From assembly GCA_017860575.1 (NCBI GenBank), contig JAGDMS010000006.1:1-37615 (forward strand): a stretch of 37,615 nt of DNA, in the 5' to 3' direction. The notes under the pieces were generated by a model, which was not told the DNA's origin, ran no database searches, and saw only the letters and a list, made by a program, of their open reading frames with translations. Shown piece after piece: positions 7,327 to 16,420 of the stretch. The position numbers and the translations under genes were made by a program. How positions within the stretch are numbered: the first letter of the stretch is position 1; the number at the start of each line of letters is the position of its first letter. The stretch comes from Deltaproteobacteria bacterium (GTDB taxonomy: Bacteria > Desulfobacterota > Binatia > HRBIN30).

Positions 7327-7761
7327 ATGGGAAAGCTCCCATTCGTGAGCGGGGCAAGCGCGATCCTGCTCGCACTCATCGGTTCTCTCGCTGTCGCAGG
7401 TGCCGGTGGTACGTGCCCTCAGCTCGGTGACGCGCGTTACAGCGCTCGGTTTGTGGTTCAGGGGAGCAGCCCCCCACCGGTGCTAACCGGTCTCGTGCAG
7501 CCGGGTCAGAACTGCGGCAAACGCCGTCGTCCCCTTATGGGCCGATGGTCTCGCTCACACCCGCCGGAGCCGGCGTCGGCACTCGTAGCACGATGCTCTT
7601 CGGGTCGCCCAGGTTGCCGGCAAGATCCCGCACCCGGACCGTCAGTAGCGTGTCCCCCGCATCCAGGGCCAACTCCGACCCGATCGGCTCGGGGGAGATG
7701 TATTGCCGCAAGCTGGCAGGCGGATTCACAAACCGCGGAATTTGCGGCGTCGGCTCCGTGA
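7327..7761 (+). pseudogene. Truncated secreted protein, N-terminal fragment
   Basis: The start is well supported: AAGGAG lies 7 nt before ATG 7327 and a clean signal peptide follows (FVSGASAILLALIGSLAVAG). The mature start, TCPQLGDARYSARFVVQGSS followed by PPPVLTGLVQPGQNCG, looks like a genuine secreted protein. After about residue 65 (near 7520) the frame becomes Arg/Pro-rich and runs antisense through the 3' end of the neighbouring minus-strand gene, so residues 66-144 are probably not native. The likeliest explanation is a deletion joining the start of one secreted-protein gene to the convergent neighbour. An ORF caller may still report all 144 codons. I do not recognise the parent family. 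Confidence 0.5.
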
Positions 7762-8764
7762 TCGCCTCGTCCGAGGAGAGCTTGACCACGAACCGACAGC
7801 CGAAGTCATTCAGCGCATCGGTGATGTATTGCTGGTTCGTGGTGGAGGCATTGATCGGGGGTACACCGCCGGGGGTAATCGTGGGCGTCGGCCCAGGCCC
7901 GACTGGCGCCGCATCACACACCAGCAGGCTGCCGTCGCCCAGTTTCCGGTCCGCCTGGATCTGCAGATCAGGCCGGCCCGTAGGATCGGAATTGATGGTC
8001 ATGGTCCCCGGCAGCGAACCGGACGAGCCCGATCCCGCCTCGACCACGATATAGAAACCGCGGCCATTGGCATTCGGGGGTTTCGTGAAAATGGGGTTGC
8101 CCTCCACGTCCGCACCAACGGTCGGCAGGGGGCCCCTATCCTGCCCCGCAAGACCGAAGTACGTGATCAGCGGACCCATCGACACCGGCGATGTCGGCTT
8201 CGGAGTGACGGTTGGCGTGGAAGTCGAGCCGGCCGTGGGACTGCTGGTGTGCGTCGGGGTTCCGGTCGGTATGCCGCTCGGCGTCGATGTCGGGCTGGCC
8301 GTGGGGGCTCCGGTCGGCGTCGACGTTGCCGCAGGGGTCGGGCTTGGCGTCGCCGGCAGCGCTTCGCACCCATTCAACGCGCTGTTGACGGCGGTGATAA
8401 TCTCATCGATGGTTATCTGGCTGTCGTGGCTCACGTCGCCCGGCGGGCAGCTGACAACGTCGACCTCAGCCAGGGCGATACTGGTCAGCAACAAAATCTC
8501 GTCAACAGTCACCGCACCATCGCTATTGCAGTCGCCGCTACAAGGTATTGGAGCCGCAACAACGCGACTGCTTGCAACGCGCGCGTCAACTTGGGAAGCC
8601 ATCGCCGACCCACCGCAGCACACGAAAAAAGCGAGCGAACCTGCAACAGCAGCCACTGGGCGACGCATGAACTGCCAGGTCGCGCACCAATGGACCCCCT
8701 GTAGCCCCGTCACCAACCAGCGCCGCAGCGTAAACGGCTCAACCTGGCTCATGGCCATCTTCAT
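7535..8764 (-). CDS. Secreted protein with paired dockerin-like EF-hands and Thr/Pro linker
   Basis: 409 aa from ATG 8764, where GGGAG sits 6 nt upstream; ATG 8668 (MRRPVAAVAGSLAFFVCCGG) gives a shorter, cleaner signal peptide and is the alternative. The track start at 9001 crosses a transcription terminator and is rejected. Order: signal peptide; two EF-hand repeats, CSGDCNSDGAVTVDEILLLT and PPGDVSHDSQITIDEIITAV, closing in CXALNGC-type ends; a Thr/Ser/Pro linker of about 60 residues; then a beta-rich region of about 220 residues with no recognised domain, ending in a CARDB/cadherin-like VRVRDLAGNLGDPKSIVLRV. It is a paralogue in design of the 5026-6585 protein, sharing the EF-hand module and linker but not the C-terminal domain. 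Probably exported; ligand unknown. Confidence 0.75.
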   Translation of the reverse strand: MKMAMSQVEPFTLRRWLVTGLQGVHWCATWQFMRRPVAAVAGSLAFFVCCGGSAMASQVDARVASSRVVAAPIPCSGDCNSDGAVTVDEILLLTSIALAEVDVVSCPPGDVSHDSQITIDEIITAVNSALNGCEALPATPSPTPAATSTPTGAPTASPTSTPSGIPTGTPTHTSSPTAGSTSTPTVTPKPTSPVSMGPLITYFGLAGQDRGPLPTVGADVEGNPIFTKPPNANGRGFYIVVEAGSGSSGSLPGTMTINSDPTGRPDLQIQADRKLGDGSLLVCDAAPVGPGPTPTITPGGVPPINASTTNQQYITDALNDFGCRFVVKLSSDEAITEPTPQIPRFVNPPASLRQYISPEPIGSELALDAGDTLLTVRVRDLAGNLGDPKSIVLRVPTPAPAGVSETIGP

Positions 8765-8924
8765 CGCCAACTCCCGAGACACTTTCTGTACCTGAAGCGG
8801 CTGGATCGCGGAAGACCTTTTGCGCAGGAATGTAAAGTTCCCGCCCACCGCCGCTTTCCAGTGCGATCCGCACGGCGATCTCTGTCGCGCGAGCCGCCCG
8901 ACGGTGCCGGAGGAATAGCACGCC

Positions 8925-8974
8925 AAAAAAAGGAAAGCGCAGGGGAAAAACTCAACTTCCACACCCTGCGCTTT
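8925..8974 (-). terminator. Rho-independent terminator inside the leader of the EF-hand gene
   Basis: On the minus strand AAAGCGCAGGG (8974-8964) pairs perfectly over 11 bp with CCCTGCGCTTT (8944-8934), and CC plus seven T residues follow (8933-8925). It lies about 160 nt upstream of the start at 8764 and in the same orientation. It must therefore either end a short upstream transcript or act as an attenuator for the gene below it. Confidence 0.7.
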
Positions 8975-9120
8975 CACCGGAGGCTCTTCACCGGCGCACA
9001 TCCGAGAAAGCTTCGGTCGGCTCCTTTCCGACCTCTGCTCGCCTTTCCTCGCCGGCGGTCCACTCCCGGCAAGACCAATTTAACCAGCTGTCCCCCTGCC
9101 GCAACCGGCACAGAGGATGT
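8975..9120 (-). ncRNA. Candidate structured leader or small RNA ending at the terminator
   Basis: Directly before the terminator the minus strand can form several helices: CCTCTG with CAGAGG, GCCGGT with GCCGGC inside it, GGTCGG-AAAGGAG-CCGACC, and a CCGGTGAA direct repeat. No convincing ORF occupies this stretch on either strand. I compared it from memory with SRP RNA, RNase P RNA and the cobalamin, FMN, glycine, TPP, SAM and c-di-GMP riboswitches and found no match. The 5' boundary is a guess. Confidence 0.3.
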
Positions 9121-9231
9121 TCTCGGAAAAATTCTACACGTCGTCGCAGTTGCACGGCGCGCAGACCACGGCGACGTTCGCGCTTTTCGCGATTCTGTTT
9201 TATGAATCGTCCTTTAAGCAAAGGAGATCGC

Positions 9232-10707
9232 ATGGCTACCACGAAACGCACTCGCCCGTCCGCCGTCCGGAACGCACGCAACGTCGGCAGGTGGGATCTA
9301 GAGGCGGACGTCGTGGTTGTCGGATATGGTTGTGCCGGCGCCTCTGCCGCGATCGAAGCGGTGGAAGCCGGGGCGGACACACTGATCGTCGAACGGGCCA
9401 GCGGTGGCGGCGGCACCTCAGCAAACGCCGGCGGGCTCCTTTATATGGGCGGCGGAACCCCGGTGCAGCGGGCCTGCGGCTTCGAGGACACGCCGGAGGA
9501 GATGTTCAAGTTTCTGATGGCGGCGTGCGGACCGGATCCCGACGCAGCAAAGATTCGGGTGTATTGCGATGATAGCGTGGCGCATTTTCACTGGCTGGTC
9601 GCGCATGGCGTGCCCTTCAAGAACAGCTTCTATCCGGAGCCGTGGGAGCCGCCCACCGATGACTGTCTAACGTATTCCGGCGGCGAGAATGGCTACCCGT
9701 TCAACCGGATCGCCAAGCCGGCACCGCGGGCGCACAAGCCGCAGTGTGTCGGGTCAGCCGGCGGCCTCCTCATGCAGAAGCTCACGGCAGCCGCGGACGG
9801 CAGCGGCGCACGCATCGAGTGCGACGCACGCTGCGAAGCCTTGGTCGTCGATGATGCGCGCAGGGTTGTTGGTGTCGTCGTCTGGCAAGATCGGACGGAG
9901 CGCCTGGTACGTGCCCGGCGCGGGGTGATCCTGACGGCAGGTGGCTTCGTGAACAATCCCGAGATGGTGCAGCGCCACGTTCCCCTGCTCGCGCGTTGTG
10001 CCGTCAAAACCGGCACTGAAACCGACGATGGCCGCGCCATCCGGATGGCGATGAGTGCGGGCGCCGATGTCATTCGCATGCATGCCGCCGAGGTCGCGTA
10101 CCCGCTCGCCCCCCACCGCCTGATGCGCGGTATTTTGGTCAACCGCTACGGCCAGCGCTTCATCAACGAGGACACCTACTTCGGCCGGTTGGCACAGGAG
10201 GGCCTGTTCCGCCAGGATGGCGAGATGTTCCTCATCGTCGACACGGCCATCTACGAGCCAACCGCCTTCGGCATGCAAGCCGCCTTTGTGGAGGAGAGCA
10301 TGGCTGCACTCGAACGCGCCATCGGTCTCCCGACGGAATCGCTACAAGCCGCAGTGGCATACTACAATCGTTTTGCGGCACGCGGGGAAGATCCGCTGTT
10401 TCACAAGACCGCAACGTTGCTGCAGCCACTGTCGACGCCACCCTATGCCGCGTTCGACTGCCGCTTGAGCACGCAAGACGTCTCGGTCAATGCCACGTTC
10501 AGCGGCTTCACGCTCGGCGGCCTGCATACCCTGCCGACCGGTGAGGTACTGGACCCCGACGGCCAAATCATTCCCGGTCTCTATGCCGCCGGTCGCACCA
10601 CGTCCGGGGTAGCCGCGGGCGGTTACTGTAGCGGCCTCTCGCTTGGGGATGGCACCTTCTTTGGCCGCAAGGCCGGCCGTAGCGCCGCGATGGCGCCCGC
10701 GGTCTGA
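9232..10707 (+). CDS. FAD-dependent dehydrogenase, fumarate reductase / 3-ketosteroid dehydrogenase type
   Basis: 491 aa; ATG 9232 has a strong AAAGGAG six nt upstream, so the track start at 9202 is rejected. An N-terminal Rossmann motif DVVVVGYGCAGASAAIEA (GxGxxG at residues 31-36) is followed by the Ser/Asn-rich FAD loop GGGGTSANAGGLLYMGGG. The C-terminal GLYAAGRTTSGVAAGGYCSG is the second FAD-contacting segment of the fumarate-reductase flavoprotein family. No signal peptide or heme-binding CXXCH is present, so it is a soluble cytoplasmic flavoenzyme. The family contains 3-oxosteroid 1-dehydrogenases and related alpha,beta-desaturases; which substrate is used here cannot be read from sequence. 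It stands alone on the plus strand, convergent with the phosphotransferase gene. Confidence 0.85.
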   Translation: MATTKRTRPSAVRNARNVGRWDLEADVVVVGYGCAGASAAIEAVEAGADTLIVERASGGGGTSANAGGLLYMGGGTPVQRACGFEDTPEEMFKFLMAACGPDPDAAKIRVYCDDSVAHFHWLVAHGVPFKNSFYPEPWEPPTDDCLTYSGGENGYPFNRIAKPAPRAHKPQCVGSAGGLLMQKLTAAADGSGARIECDARCEALVVDDARRVVGVVVWQDRTERLVRARRGVILTAGGFVNNPEMVQRHVPLLARCAVKTGTETDDGRAIRMAMSAGADVIRMHAAEVAYPLAPHRLMRGILVNRYGQRFINEDTYFGRLAQEGLFRQDGEMFLIVDTAIYEPTAFGMQAAFVEESMAALERAIGLPTESLQAAVAYYNRFAARGEDPLFHKTATLLQPLSTPPYAAFDCRLSTQDVSVNATFSGFTLGGLHTLPTGEVLDPDGQIIPGLYAAGRTTSGVAAGGYCSGLSLGDGTFFGRKAGRSAAMAPAV

Positions 10708-10743
10708 CCCGGTGGTCTGTTGGGGACTCCGCATCCGCACCGA

Positions 10744-10762
10744 CCGCCGCTCAGCGCGGCGG
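10744..10762. terminator. Hairpin between convergent genes
   Basis: CCGCCGC (10744-10750) pairs with GCGGCGG (10756-10762) over a 5-nt loop. It sits between the flavoenzyme stop (10707) and includes the last codons of the convergent phosphotransferase gene. There is no T tract, so termination would be weak or Rho-assisted. Confidence 0.3.
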
Positions 10763-11875
10763 ATCGGTCCAGCGGTACGGGATCTCGAGAATATCGGCGA
10801 GCAACTGCGTCGCGACGTTGTTGATCGACATGTTCATCTCAGGCGGCACTCGGCCGGATGCGGTGAGACGTTCGCCGAGGGGGATGAACACGGTCGTGTA
10901 CCGCAGCGCCGCGAACGCCTCGAAGTAGGTCATCTTCCTCAAATGACGGCCCGTCAGTGCGTTGTAGTACGCAACCTGTTCCTCGCGTGTCGGCAATCCC
11001 TCCGGGCGTGGAATGCCATAGCCCTCGTGGGCGGCGCGGTCTTGCGACAGCCACCAACCGACATCGACCTCCGGAGGCGCCAACGCAACCGCCTCCCAGT
11101 CGGTGACGGCTGCGCACGTATAGTCGGCAAAAATCATGTTGCCGATACGCGCATCACCCCAACTGATGACGAGGTCGCTTTCCACCGGGAAATTGTCTTC
11201 CAGCCAATCAAAAGCACGCTCGAGGATTGCATGCGTGCGGCCATGCAGTTCACGCCGCGCATAGTCGCGGTAGAGCTCCAGTTGCCACCTGAGGCCAGGG
11301 GTTCTCCCCTCCGGCACCAGCCACGCAAGTTCCGCCGCCTTCCAATCGATGCGGTGAATCCGCGCCAGCGCCTCGAGCCCGCTCTCCACCAACCGGCGCC
11401 GCTGCGCCGGTGTCGCCTCTTCAACCAGAAAGCCCGACTGGCTGTAGGGCGGCACGTCGGACGGCACCCGGCCATCCACGTATTCCATGACGAAGAACGG
11501 CCGTCCGAGCACGCTCGAGCGGTGTTCATATCCGATCAACGGGGCGATCGGTACGGTGCTGTGCTGCGCAACCGCCGCCATGGCCCGATACTGAATCTCC
11601 ACCGAAGGCAAGCGCTCCGCCGTTTGCGGCGGGAATATCGGCGGGCTCATCGGCTCGATGCGCATGACGTAGCGCCCCTCGCGCCGTCGCCCTGCCTCCC
11701 GCCACGCCGCACGAAAGATGACGGTCTCATTGGAAAATCCCGTCTCCTTTGGCGTGATCAGATCGTGGATATCTACCCCCTGAGCCCCAGGCCAACGGGC
11801 TTCCAGCCAGCCGGCAAGGAGCCGCGGGAGCTCATCGTGAGCCAGCACTGTACCGACACTGTCTGCTTGATCCAT
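10751..11875 (-). CDS. Phosphotransferase family protein (APH/ACAD10-like)
   Basis: 374 aa with ATG 11875 preceded by AGGTGA. The protein has the APH kinase fold: an N-lobe with TGFSNETVIFRAAW as nucleotide loop, the hinge region PFFVMEYVDGRVPSD (about 126-140), and the catalytic segment VISWGDARIGNMIF with D241 and N246, followed by VTDWE (D259) as the metal-binding Asp. The usual HGD of aminoglycoside kinases is WGD here, as I recall for the ACAD10/11-related subfamily associated with acyl-CoA metabolism. It probably phosphorylates a small hydroxylated metabolite, perhaps a hydroxyacyl compound; antibiotic resistance is not implied. It is divergent from the GspE-like gene and convergent with the flavoenzyme. 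Confidence 0.85.
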   Translation of the reverse strand: MDQADSVGTVLAHDELPRLLAGWLEARWPGAQGVDIHDLITPKETGFSNETVIFRAAWREAGRRREGRYVMRIEPMSPPIFPPQTAERLPSVEIQYRAMAAVAQHSTVPIAPLIGYEHRSSVLGRPFFVMEYVDGRVPSDVPPYSQSGFLVEEATPAQRRRLVESGLEALARIHRIDWKAAELAWLVPEGRTPGLRWQLELYRDYARRELHGRTHAILERAFDWLEDNFPVESDLVISWGDARIGNMIFADYTCAAVTDWEAVALAPPEVDVGWWLSQDRAAHEGYGIPRPEGLPTREEQVAYYNALTGRHLRKMTYFEAFAALRYTTVFIPLGERLTASGRVPPEMNMSINNVATQLLADILEIPYRWTDPPR

Positions 11876-12047
11876 CCGGTGTCACCTAACCTTTCCAGAG
11901 CGATCGCTTGCCCGAACAGACGAGAACGCACCAGCGCAACCGTACGAAAATGTCAGCCACTTATCACGCAGGGCGTATTGCTTGCTAATGCCGCGCGTCG
12001 TTGCAGGTGGCATGCGAGTTGCTGCCCTCCAGCGGTCGGGGGGATTG

Positions 12048-14498
12048 ATGGCCGACACAAACGGCGATCTAGCGTTGCTGCGATTCTTGGCGCGGACCGG
12101 CGTGCTCACCAATGATCTGGCGCAGGTTGCCGAAGCGCAGCTCCCAAATCTCGCGAACGGCAGAAACCTGATCGACGTCCTCCGCGACAAGGGCGTGCTG
12201 CAGGAGGACGATTTAGCCAAGACGCTCGCCAGCAAGCTGCAGCTGCCGTTTGTCGACTTGCCGACCGTGGCGTTGGACTCGACCATCGGCGCCTTGCTCA
12301 AGGAGGAGTTGGCCATGCACTACAAGGCCGTCCCCACAGGTGTCGACGGCCCAACGTTGACCATTACGATGGCGAATCCGCTCGACCACGCGGCCATTCG
12401 CGCCATCGAATTCGCCACGGGCAAGCGCGTGCAAATCGGCGTCGCGGCACAAACGGCGGTACGTGATGCTATCGATCATCTCTACCATCTGGAGGAAGCG
12501 CTCGACACCTACCTGAAGGGGATTCCCGGGGACGGCGACGCCCCGATCGCCGAACTGCGGGAGGGCTCCGCAGCGGACATCCGGGGGCTGGAGCGCGACT
12601 GCCCCGTTGCCCCCGTGGTCAAGCTGTTCAATTCGATTCTGCGCGAGGCCTTGCGCACCGGCGCCAGCGATATCCACATCGAGGCGACCAGCACGGGGCT
12701 TCGCGTCCGCAACCGCGTCGACGGACTGCTGGAGGAGTTTTTGCGGCTGCCGAAGTGGGTGCAAGACCCTCTCATCGCACGATGCAAGGTGCTCGCCAAA
12801 CTCGACATCACCGAGCGCCGCGTCCCGCAGGATGGCCGTATCAAAATTCGCTACGGCGACTCCGTCGTGGATCTGCGGGTGTCGAGTCTTCCGACACAGT
12901 ACGGTGAGAAGGTCACGATGCGGGTGCTCGACTCCGGCACAGCGCCCGCCAACCTGGAAAAGTTCAGTTTTGCCGAGCGTGAACTCGGCTGGATTCGCCA
13001 CGCCATCAAACGGCCTGAGGGACTCGTTCTGGTCACCGGCCCGACCGGCAGCGGTAAGACCACCACGCTCTACGGCATGATCGCTGAGGTGGTCGCGCCT
13101 GAGCGCAACGTCGTCACCATCGAGAATCCGATCGAGTACCAGATGGAGGGCGTCAATCAGGTCGAGATCAACGATAGGCAGGGACTCACGTTCGCCAGCA
13201 CCCTACGTTCGATCCTCCGGCAGGATCCGGATGTCATTCTAGTGGGGGAGATCCGGGACACAGAGACCGCGGAAATCGCGCTGCGGGCGGCGCACACCGG
13301 GCATCTGGTGCTCAGCACGCTGCACACCAATGACGCGGTGGCCACGATCACACGGCTGCTCGATCTGGGAATCGAACCGTACCTGTTGGCCTCGGCGCTG
13401 AATCTGGTCATTGCGCAACGCCTGGTGCGGCGGGTGTGCGCACACTGCGCCGCACCCGACGAACCGGATGTCGCCGCGCTGCGTCGACTGGAGATCCACG
13501 ACGGCAACCATCAGTTTCGCCGCGGCCGCGGCTGCAAGCAGTGCCGTGGTTCAGGCTATGCCGGTCGGATCGGCATTTTCGAGGTGATCCCGATTACCGC
13601 TCGCATGGGTCGATTGATCGAGAAACGTGCCCTGGAAAGCGCGATGCGCGCGCAGGCGCGGGCCGATGGTACTGTCTTCCTGTCCACCCACGCCGCGCAC
13701 AGGGTGTGCGCCGGTATGACCACCGCGGACGAAGCCCTCCGCATTGTGGATGTCGGTAACCAGCAGCCTCGTTGCCCGTCATGCAACCACTCGGTCGAGG
13801 ATACGTTCGCCGTCTGCCCCCATTGTGCGACCGTCCTGCGCCGGAACTGCGGGAACTGCGGCGTGCAGCTCGATGAGGAGTGGCGGATCTGCCCGCACTG
13901 TGCCACGCCGGTGCGGCAACGGATATCCGCCCCCGCGCCGGTCCAGGAACCCAAGGCTCCCGCACCCGGACCCCCGGCCACACTCCAACCTCTCCCCGCG
14001 CTCGGCCCCGTCGTCACCCCGTCGACCACGGCGCGTCAGTTCCGCGCTCTGGTCGTTGACGATCACGCCGACATGCGCCGCTTGATTTCCCTGGCACTGG
14101 AGCGCAGCGGGCTTCCGATCCTGGTCAGCACCGCTGAAAATGGGATTCAGGCGCTCGAGCAAGCCGGCCACGATCCACCCGACCTCGTACTACTCGACCT
14201 CATGATGCCGGGCATGGATGGCTTCGAGGTCTGCCAACAATTGCGCGGAAATGTCCGCACCGCCTTCGTGCCCATCTTGATGCTCACGGCGCGCAATGAT
14301 GCGGCCAGCCGAGCCCGCGGCTTCCTCGTCGGCACCGACGACTATGTCAGCAAGCCGTTCGCGCGCGCCGAGTTGGTCGCACGGGTCCGCCGGCTGATCG
14401 AGCGAACGTACGGAACGGTCCTGACCACAGGATCCGACGTCGTGCCCACAGCGGCTGACGACACCGTCACACGCCCGCTCGGCGTCTCACTGCAGTAG
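12048..14498 (+). CDS. GspE/PilB-type secretion ATPase fused to zinc ribbons and a response-regulator receiver
   Basis: 816 aa from ATG 12048 (GGGGGG upstream); the track start at 11982 adds 22 unsupported residues. Order: MshEN-like N-terminal domain (about 1-140, with NLIDVLRDKGVLQEDDLAKT); GspE ATPase with Walker A GPTGSGKTTT (about 331), Asp box and Walker B (DPDVILVGEIRD, about 393), His box LSTLHTND; the CM-type tetracysteine region (CAHC...CKQC); then a double zinc ribbon (CPSC...CPHC...CGNC...CPHC, about 576-620); a Pro-rich linker; and a full CheY-like receiver with DD near residue 670, phospho-acceptor D at about 717 (VLLDLMMPGMDGFE) and K in YVSKPF. The first part drives pilus or type II secretion assembly at the inner membrane. 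The attached receiver suggests direct control by phosphorylation. Such a fusion is unusual in my knowledge. Confidence 0.9.
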   Translation: MADTNGDLALLRFLARTGVLTNDLAQVAEAQLPNLANGRNLIDVLRDKGVLQEDDLAKTLASKLQLPFVDLPTVALDSTIGALLKEELAMHYKAVPTGVDGPTLTITMANPLDHAAIRAIEFATGKRVQIGVAAQTAVRDAIDHLYHLEEALDTYLKGIPGDGDAPIAELREGSAADIRGLERDCPVAPVVKLFNSILREALRTGASDIHIEATSTGLRVRNRVDGLLEEFLRLPKWVQDPLIARCKVLAKLDITERRVPQDGRIKIRYGDSVVDLRVSSLPTQYGEKVTMRVLDSGTAPANLEKFSFAERELGWIRHAIKRPEGLVLVTGPTGSGKTTTLYGMIAEVVAPERNVVTIENPIEYQMEGVNQVEINDRQGLTFASTLRSILRQDPDVILVGEIRDTETAEIALRAAHTGHLVLSTLHTNDAVATITRLLDLGIEPYLLASALNLVIAQRLVRRVCAHCAAPDEPDVAALRRLEIHDGNHQFRRGRGCKQCRGSGYAGRIGIFEVIPITARMGRLIEKRALESAMRAQARADGTVFLSTHAAHRVCAGMTTADEALRIVDVGNQQPRCPSCNHSVEDTFAVCPHCATVLRRNCGNCGVQLDEEWRICPHCATPVRQRISAPAPVQEPKAPAPGPPATLQPLPALGPVVTPSTTARQFRALVVDDHADMRRLISLALERSGLPILVSTAENGIQALEQAGHDPPDLVLLDLMMPGMDGFEVCQQLRGNVRTAFVPILMLTARNDAASRARGFLVGTDDYVSKPFARAELVARVRRLIERTYGTVLTTGSDVVPTAADDTVTRPLGVSLQ

Positions 14499-14499
14499 C

Positions 14500-14515
14500 C
14501 GTCAGCCGACTGACG
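14500..14515. terminator. Short perfect hairpin between convergent genes
   Basis: CGTCAG-CCGA-CTGACG lies two bases after the GspE-like stop and 19 bp before the end of the convergent sppA gene. The stem is six pairs with a tetraloop and no T tract, so it is only terminator-like. Confidence 0.3.
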
Positions 14516-14533
14516 ACCCGAGGACCGCGGGCG

Positions 14534-16237
14534 TCAGCGAATCTCCACGACCTCCGGCATCAGGGTCAACCAACTCCCTTCGGAAAACGGCGGCAGCAGC
14601 CGCTGCAGCACGTGTTGCCATGTTGGCGGGAGTTCCACCGCGGCATGGCCCGACAGAAACCCACCAATGCGATCAAGGAAACCGTGTGCCTGCGGGTAGT
14701 AGGCGAGCTCGACCTCCTGCGTCGCCGCGATCCCCGCCGCGGCCTTGGCGGCTCGGATCGCCACCTGGAATCCACCCAGTTCGTCGATCAGACCGTTGTC
14801 CTTGGCTTGGGCACCTGTCCACACCCGCCCGCGACCGATCTCATTCACCCGCTCGGCCGTCATCTGGCGACCGCTCGCGACGCGACTGACGAAGACACTG
14901 TAGATGTGGTCCAGTTCGGCAACAAGTTTCTGGCGACCGGCCGCCGTCAACGGCTCCGTCATCGCCTCCAGATCGGCAAACTTGCCCCGGCTGATGGTCT
15001 GCGTGTTGATGCCCATACGGGCCAGCAGTCCGCGGACGTTGGGCCGCGCCATCAGCACACCGATCGAACCGGTCAACGATGCCGGCTGGGCCACGATGCG
15101 ATTGGCGCCGGCGCCGATGTAGTAGCCACCAGACCCGGCAATGTCGGACATCGACACGATGACCGGTTTCTTGGTGCGTGCCTGTTGGGTGGCACGCCAG
15201 ATCACGTCCGAGGCCAGGGCCGAACCGCCCGGACTGTCGATGCGTAGGATAATGGCGCGGGCATCGGCGTCACCGGCCGCCTCGTTGAGCGCCTGCGACA
15301 GCGTGTCGGCACCAACGGTCTCCCCCTGCACGGAGGTGCCCCCCTCGCCCATGGCGATCGTCCCCGCCGCGTACACCACCGCGATTTTCGGTCCCTGCCC
15401 CAAGCCCAAGCTCTGTGGCGTCACCTGGACATAGTCACGCATGGGTACCAACGGCGTGTTCTCTGCGCCGAGTTCCTCGTGGATGTCGTCCAGGTGCTTG
15501 GTGCCGTCGCTCAACTGTGCCCTCTCGAACTCGGCTGGCGAGACGGGCGCTTGCTCGATCAGCGCGGCAATTCTCTCGGGGGCCATTCCGCGACCACGGG
15601 CGAGACCGTCGACGAACTGCGCATTGAGGCTGTCGAGCAGCGCGTCCGCCATTTCGCGATGGGCCGGGGTCATCTCCTTGCCGGCAATCGCATCGCCGGC
15701 GGTTTTGTATTCACCGATCTTTTCGACATCCATCTGGATGTCGACCTTGTCCCAGAGACCACCCAGAAACAGGAACTGTGACACCAGACCGGTCAGCGGT
15801 GTGGTGACATCCGGGGACAGGTAGATCCGGTCGGCGGCCGTCGCCAAGTAGTATTCCTGGTTGCCGCCCCCTTCCTGCTGCAGCAACGCCAGCAGCGGCT
15901 TTCCGGATTGCTTGTACTCGAGCAACGCGTCACGGATCTCCTGCGTCTTGGCCCAGCCGACCTCCAGCGCGGAGATTCTCACGATCACGCCCTTCAGTCG
16001 CTGATCAACCCGCGCCTCACGAATGATGCCCAGCAGATCGATCAAGGTTCGCATCCGCCGGCGCAGCAACCGGCCGAACAGGTCCTGTGGAGGGGCCTCC
16101 GCATAATTGCCGCCAACTTCCAAGACAAGGTAACTGTTGGCGGGAATCGTCGGCCCGCGTAAGGCTCGTCGCCCGACGAGCACTGCCACCACCACGAGGA
16201 TGACCACAATCAGAAGGTAACGTCTGCGTCTGCGCAT
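14534..16237 (-). CDS. sppA: Signal peptide peptidase SppA (protease IV, long form)
   Basis: 567 aa from ATG 16237, five nt after GGAGGCGGG; the track start at 16450 would overlap the divergent promoter and is rejected. An N-terminal positively charged membrane anchor ([20 protein letters not shown]) is followed by two tandem S49 domains, as in the roughly 67-kDa Escherichia coli type. The predicted general base is K178 in [12 protein letters not shown] of the first domain and the nucleophile S369 in [14 protein letters not shown] of the second. It degrades leftover signal peptides in the membrane. It is transcribed alone, divergent from the permease gene and convergent with the GspE-like gene. 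Nothing is missing compared with the family. Confidence 0.93.
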   Translation of the reverse strand: MRRRRRYLLIVVILVVVAVLVGRRALRGPTIPANSYLVLEVGGNYAEAPPQDLFGRLLRRRMRTLIDLLGIIREARVDQRLKGVIVRISALEVGWAKTQEIRDALLEYKQSGKPLLALLQQEGGGNQEYYLATAADRIYLSPDVTTPLTGLVSQFLFLGGLWDKVDIQMDVEKIGEYKTAGDAIAGKEMTPAHREMADALLDSLNAQFVDGLARGRGMAPERIAALIEQAPVSPAEFERAQLSDGTKHLDDIHEELGAENTPLVPMRDYVQVTPQSLGLGQGPKIAVVYAAGTIAMGEGGTSVQGETVGADTLSQALNEAAGDADARAIILRIDSPGGSALASDVIWRATQQARTKKPVIVSMSDIAGSGGYYIGAGANRIVAQPASLTGSIGVLMARPNVRGLLARMGINTQTISRGKFADLEAMTEPLTAAGRQKLVAELDHIYSVFVSRVASGRQMTAERVNEIGRGRVWTGAQAKDNGLIDELGGFQVAIRAAKAAAGIAATQEVELAYYPQAHGFLDRIGGFLSGHAAVELPPTWQHVLQRLLPPFSEGSWLTLMPEVVEIR

Positions 16238-16420
16238 ACCCGCCTCCACTGCCGCGATGTATTGACGGTTCTCTACCCCACGACCCGACAGGTGCCAAGC
16301 GCGGAGCGCGCGGTGAAGCACTTCAGCGGACTGGCTGTGCCATCCGCGTGCCTCTCTGGGCGCGGTGCTTGCGGTCTCGGTCGCACTCTCGTAGCCTCCG
16401 ATCGAGAGAGTGCATCTGCG

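Noticed and set aside
8975-9120. SRP RNA, RNase P RNA or a known riboswitch
   Set aside because: A GGTCGGAAAGGAGCCGACC hairpin superficially recalls SRP RNA, but the conserved GGAAG/AGCAGCC core and the hallmarks of other classes are absent.
10643-12115. 490-aa plus-strand ORF
   Set aside because: Runs antisense through the phosphotransferase gene and overlaps the ends of two real plus-strand genes; no domain or plausible start.
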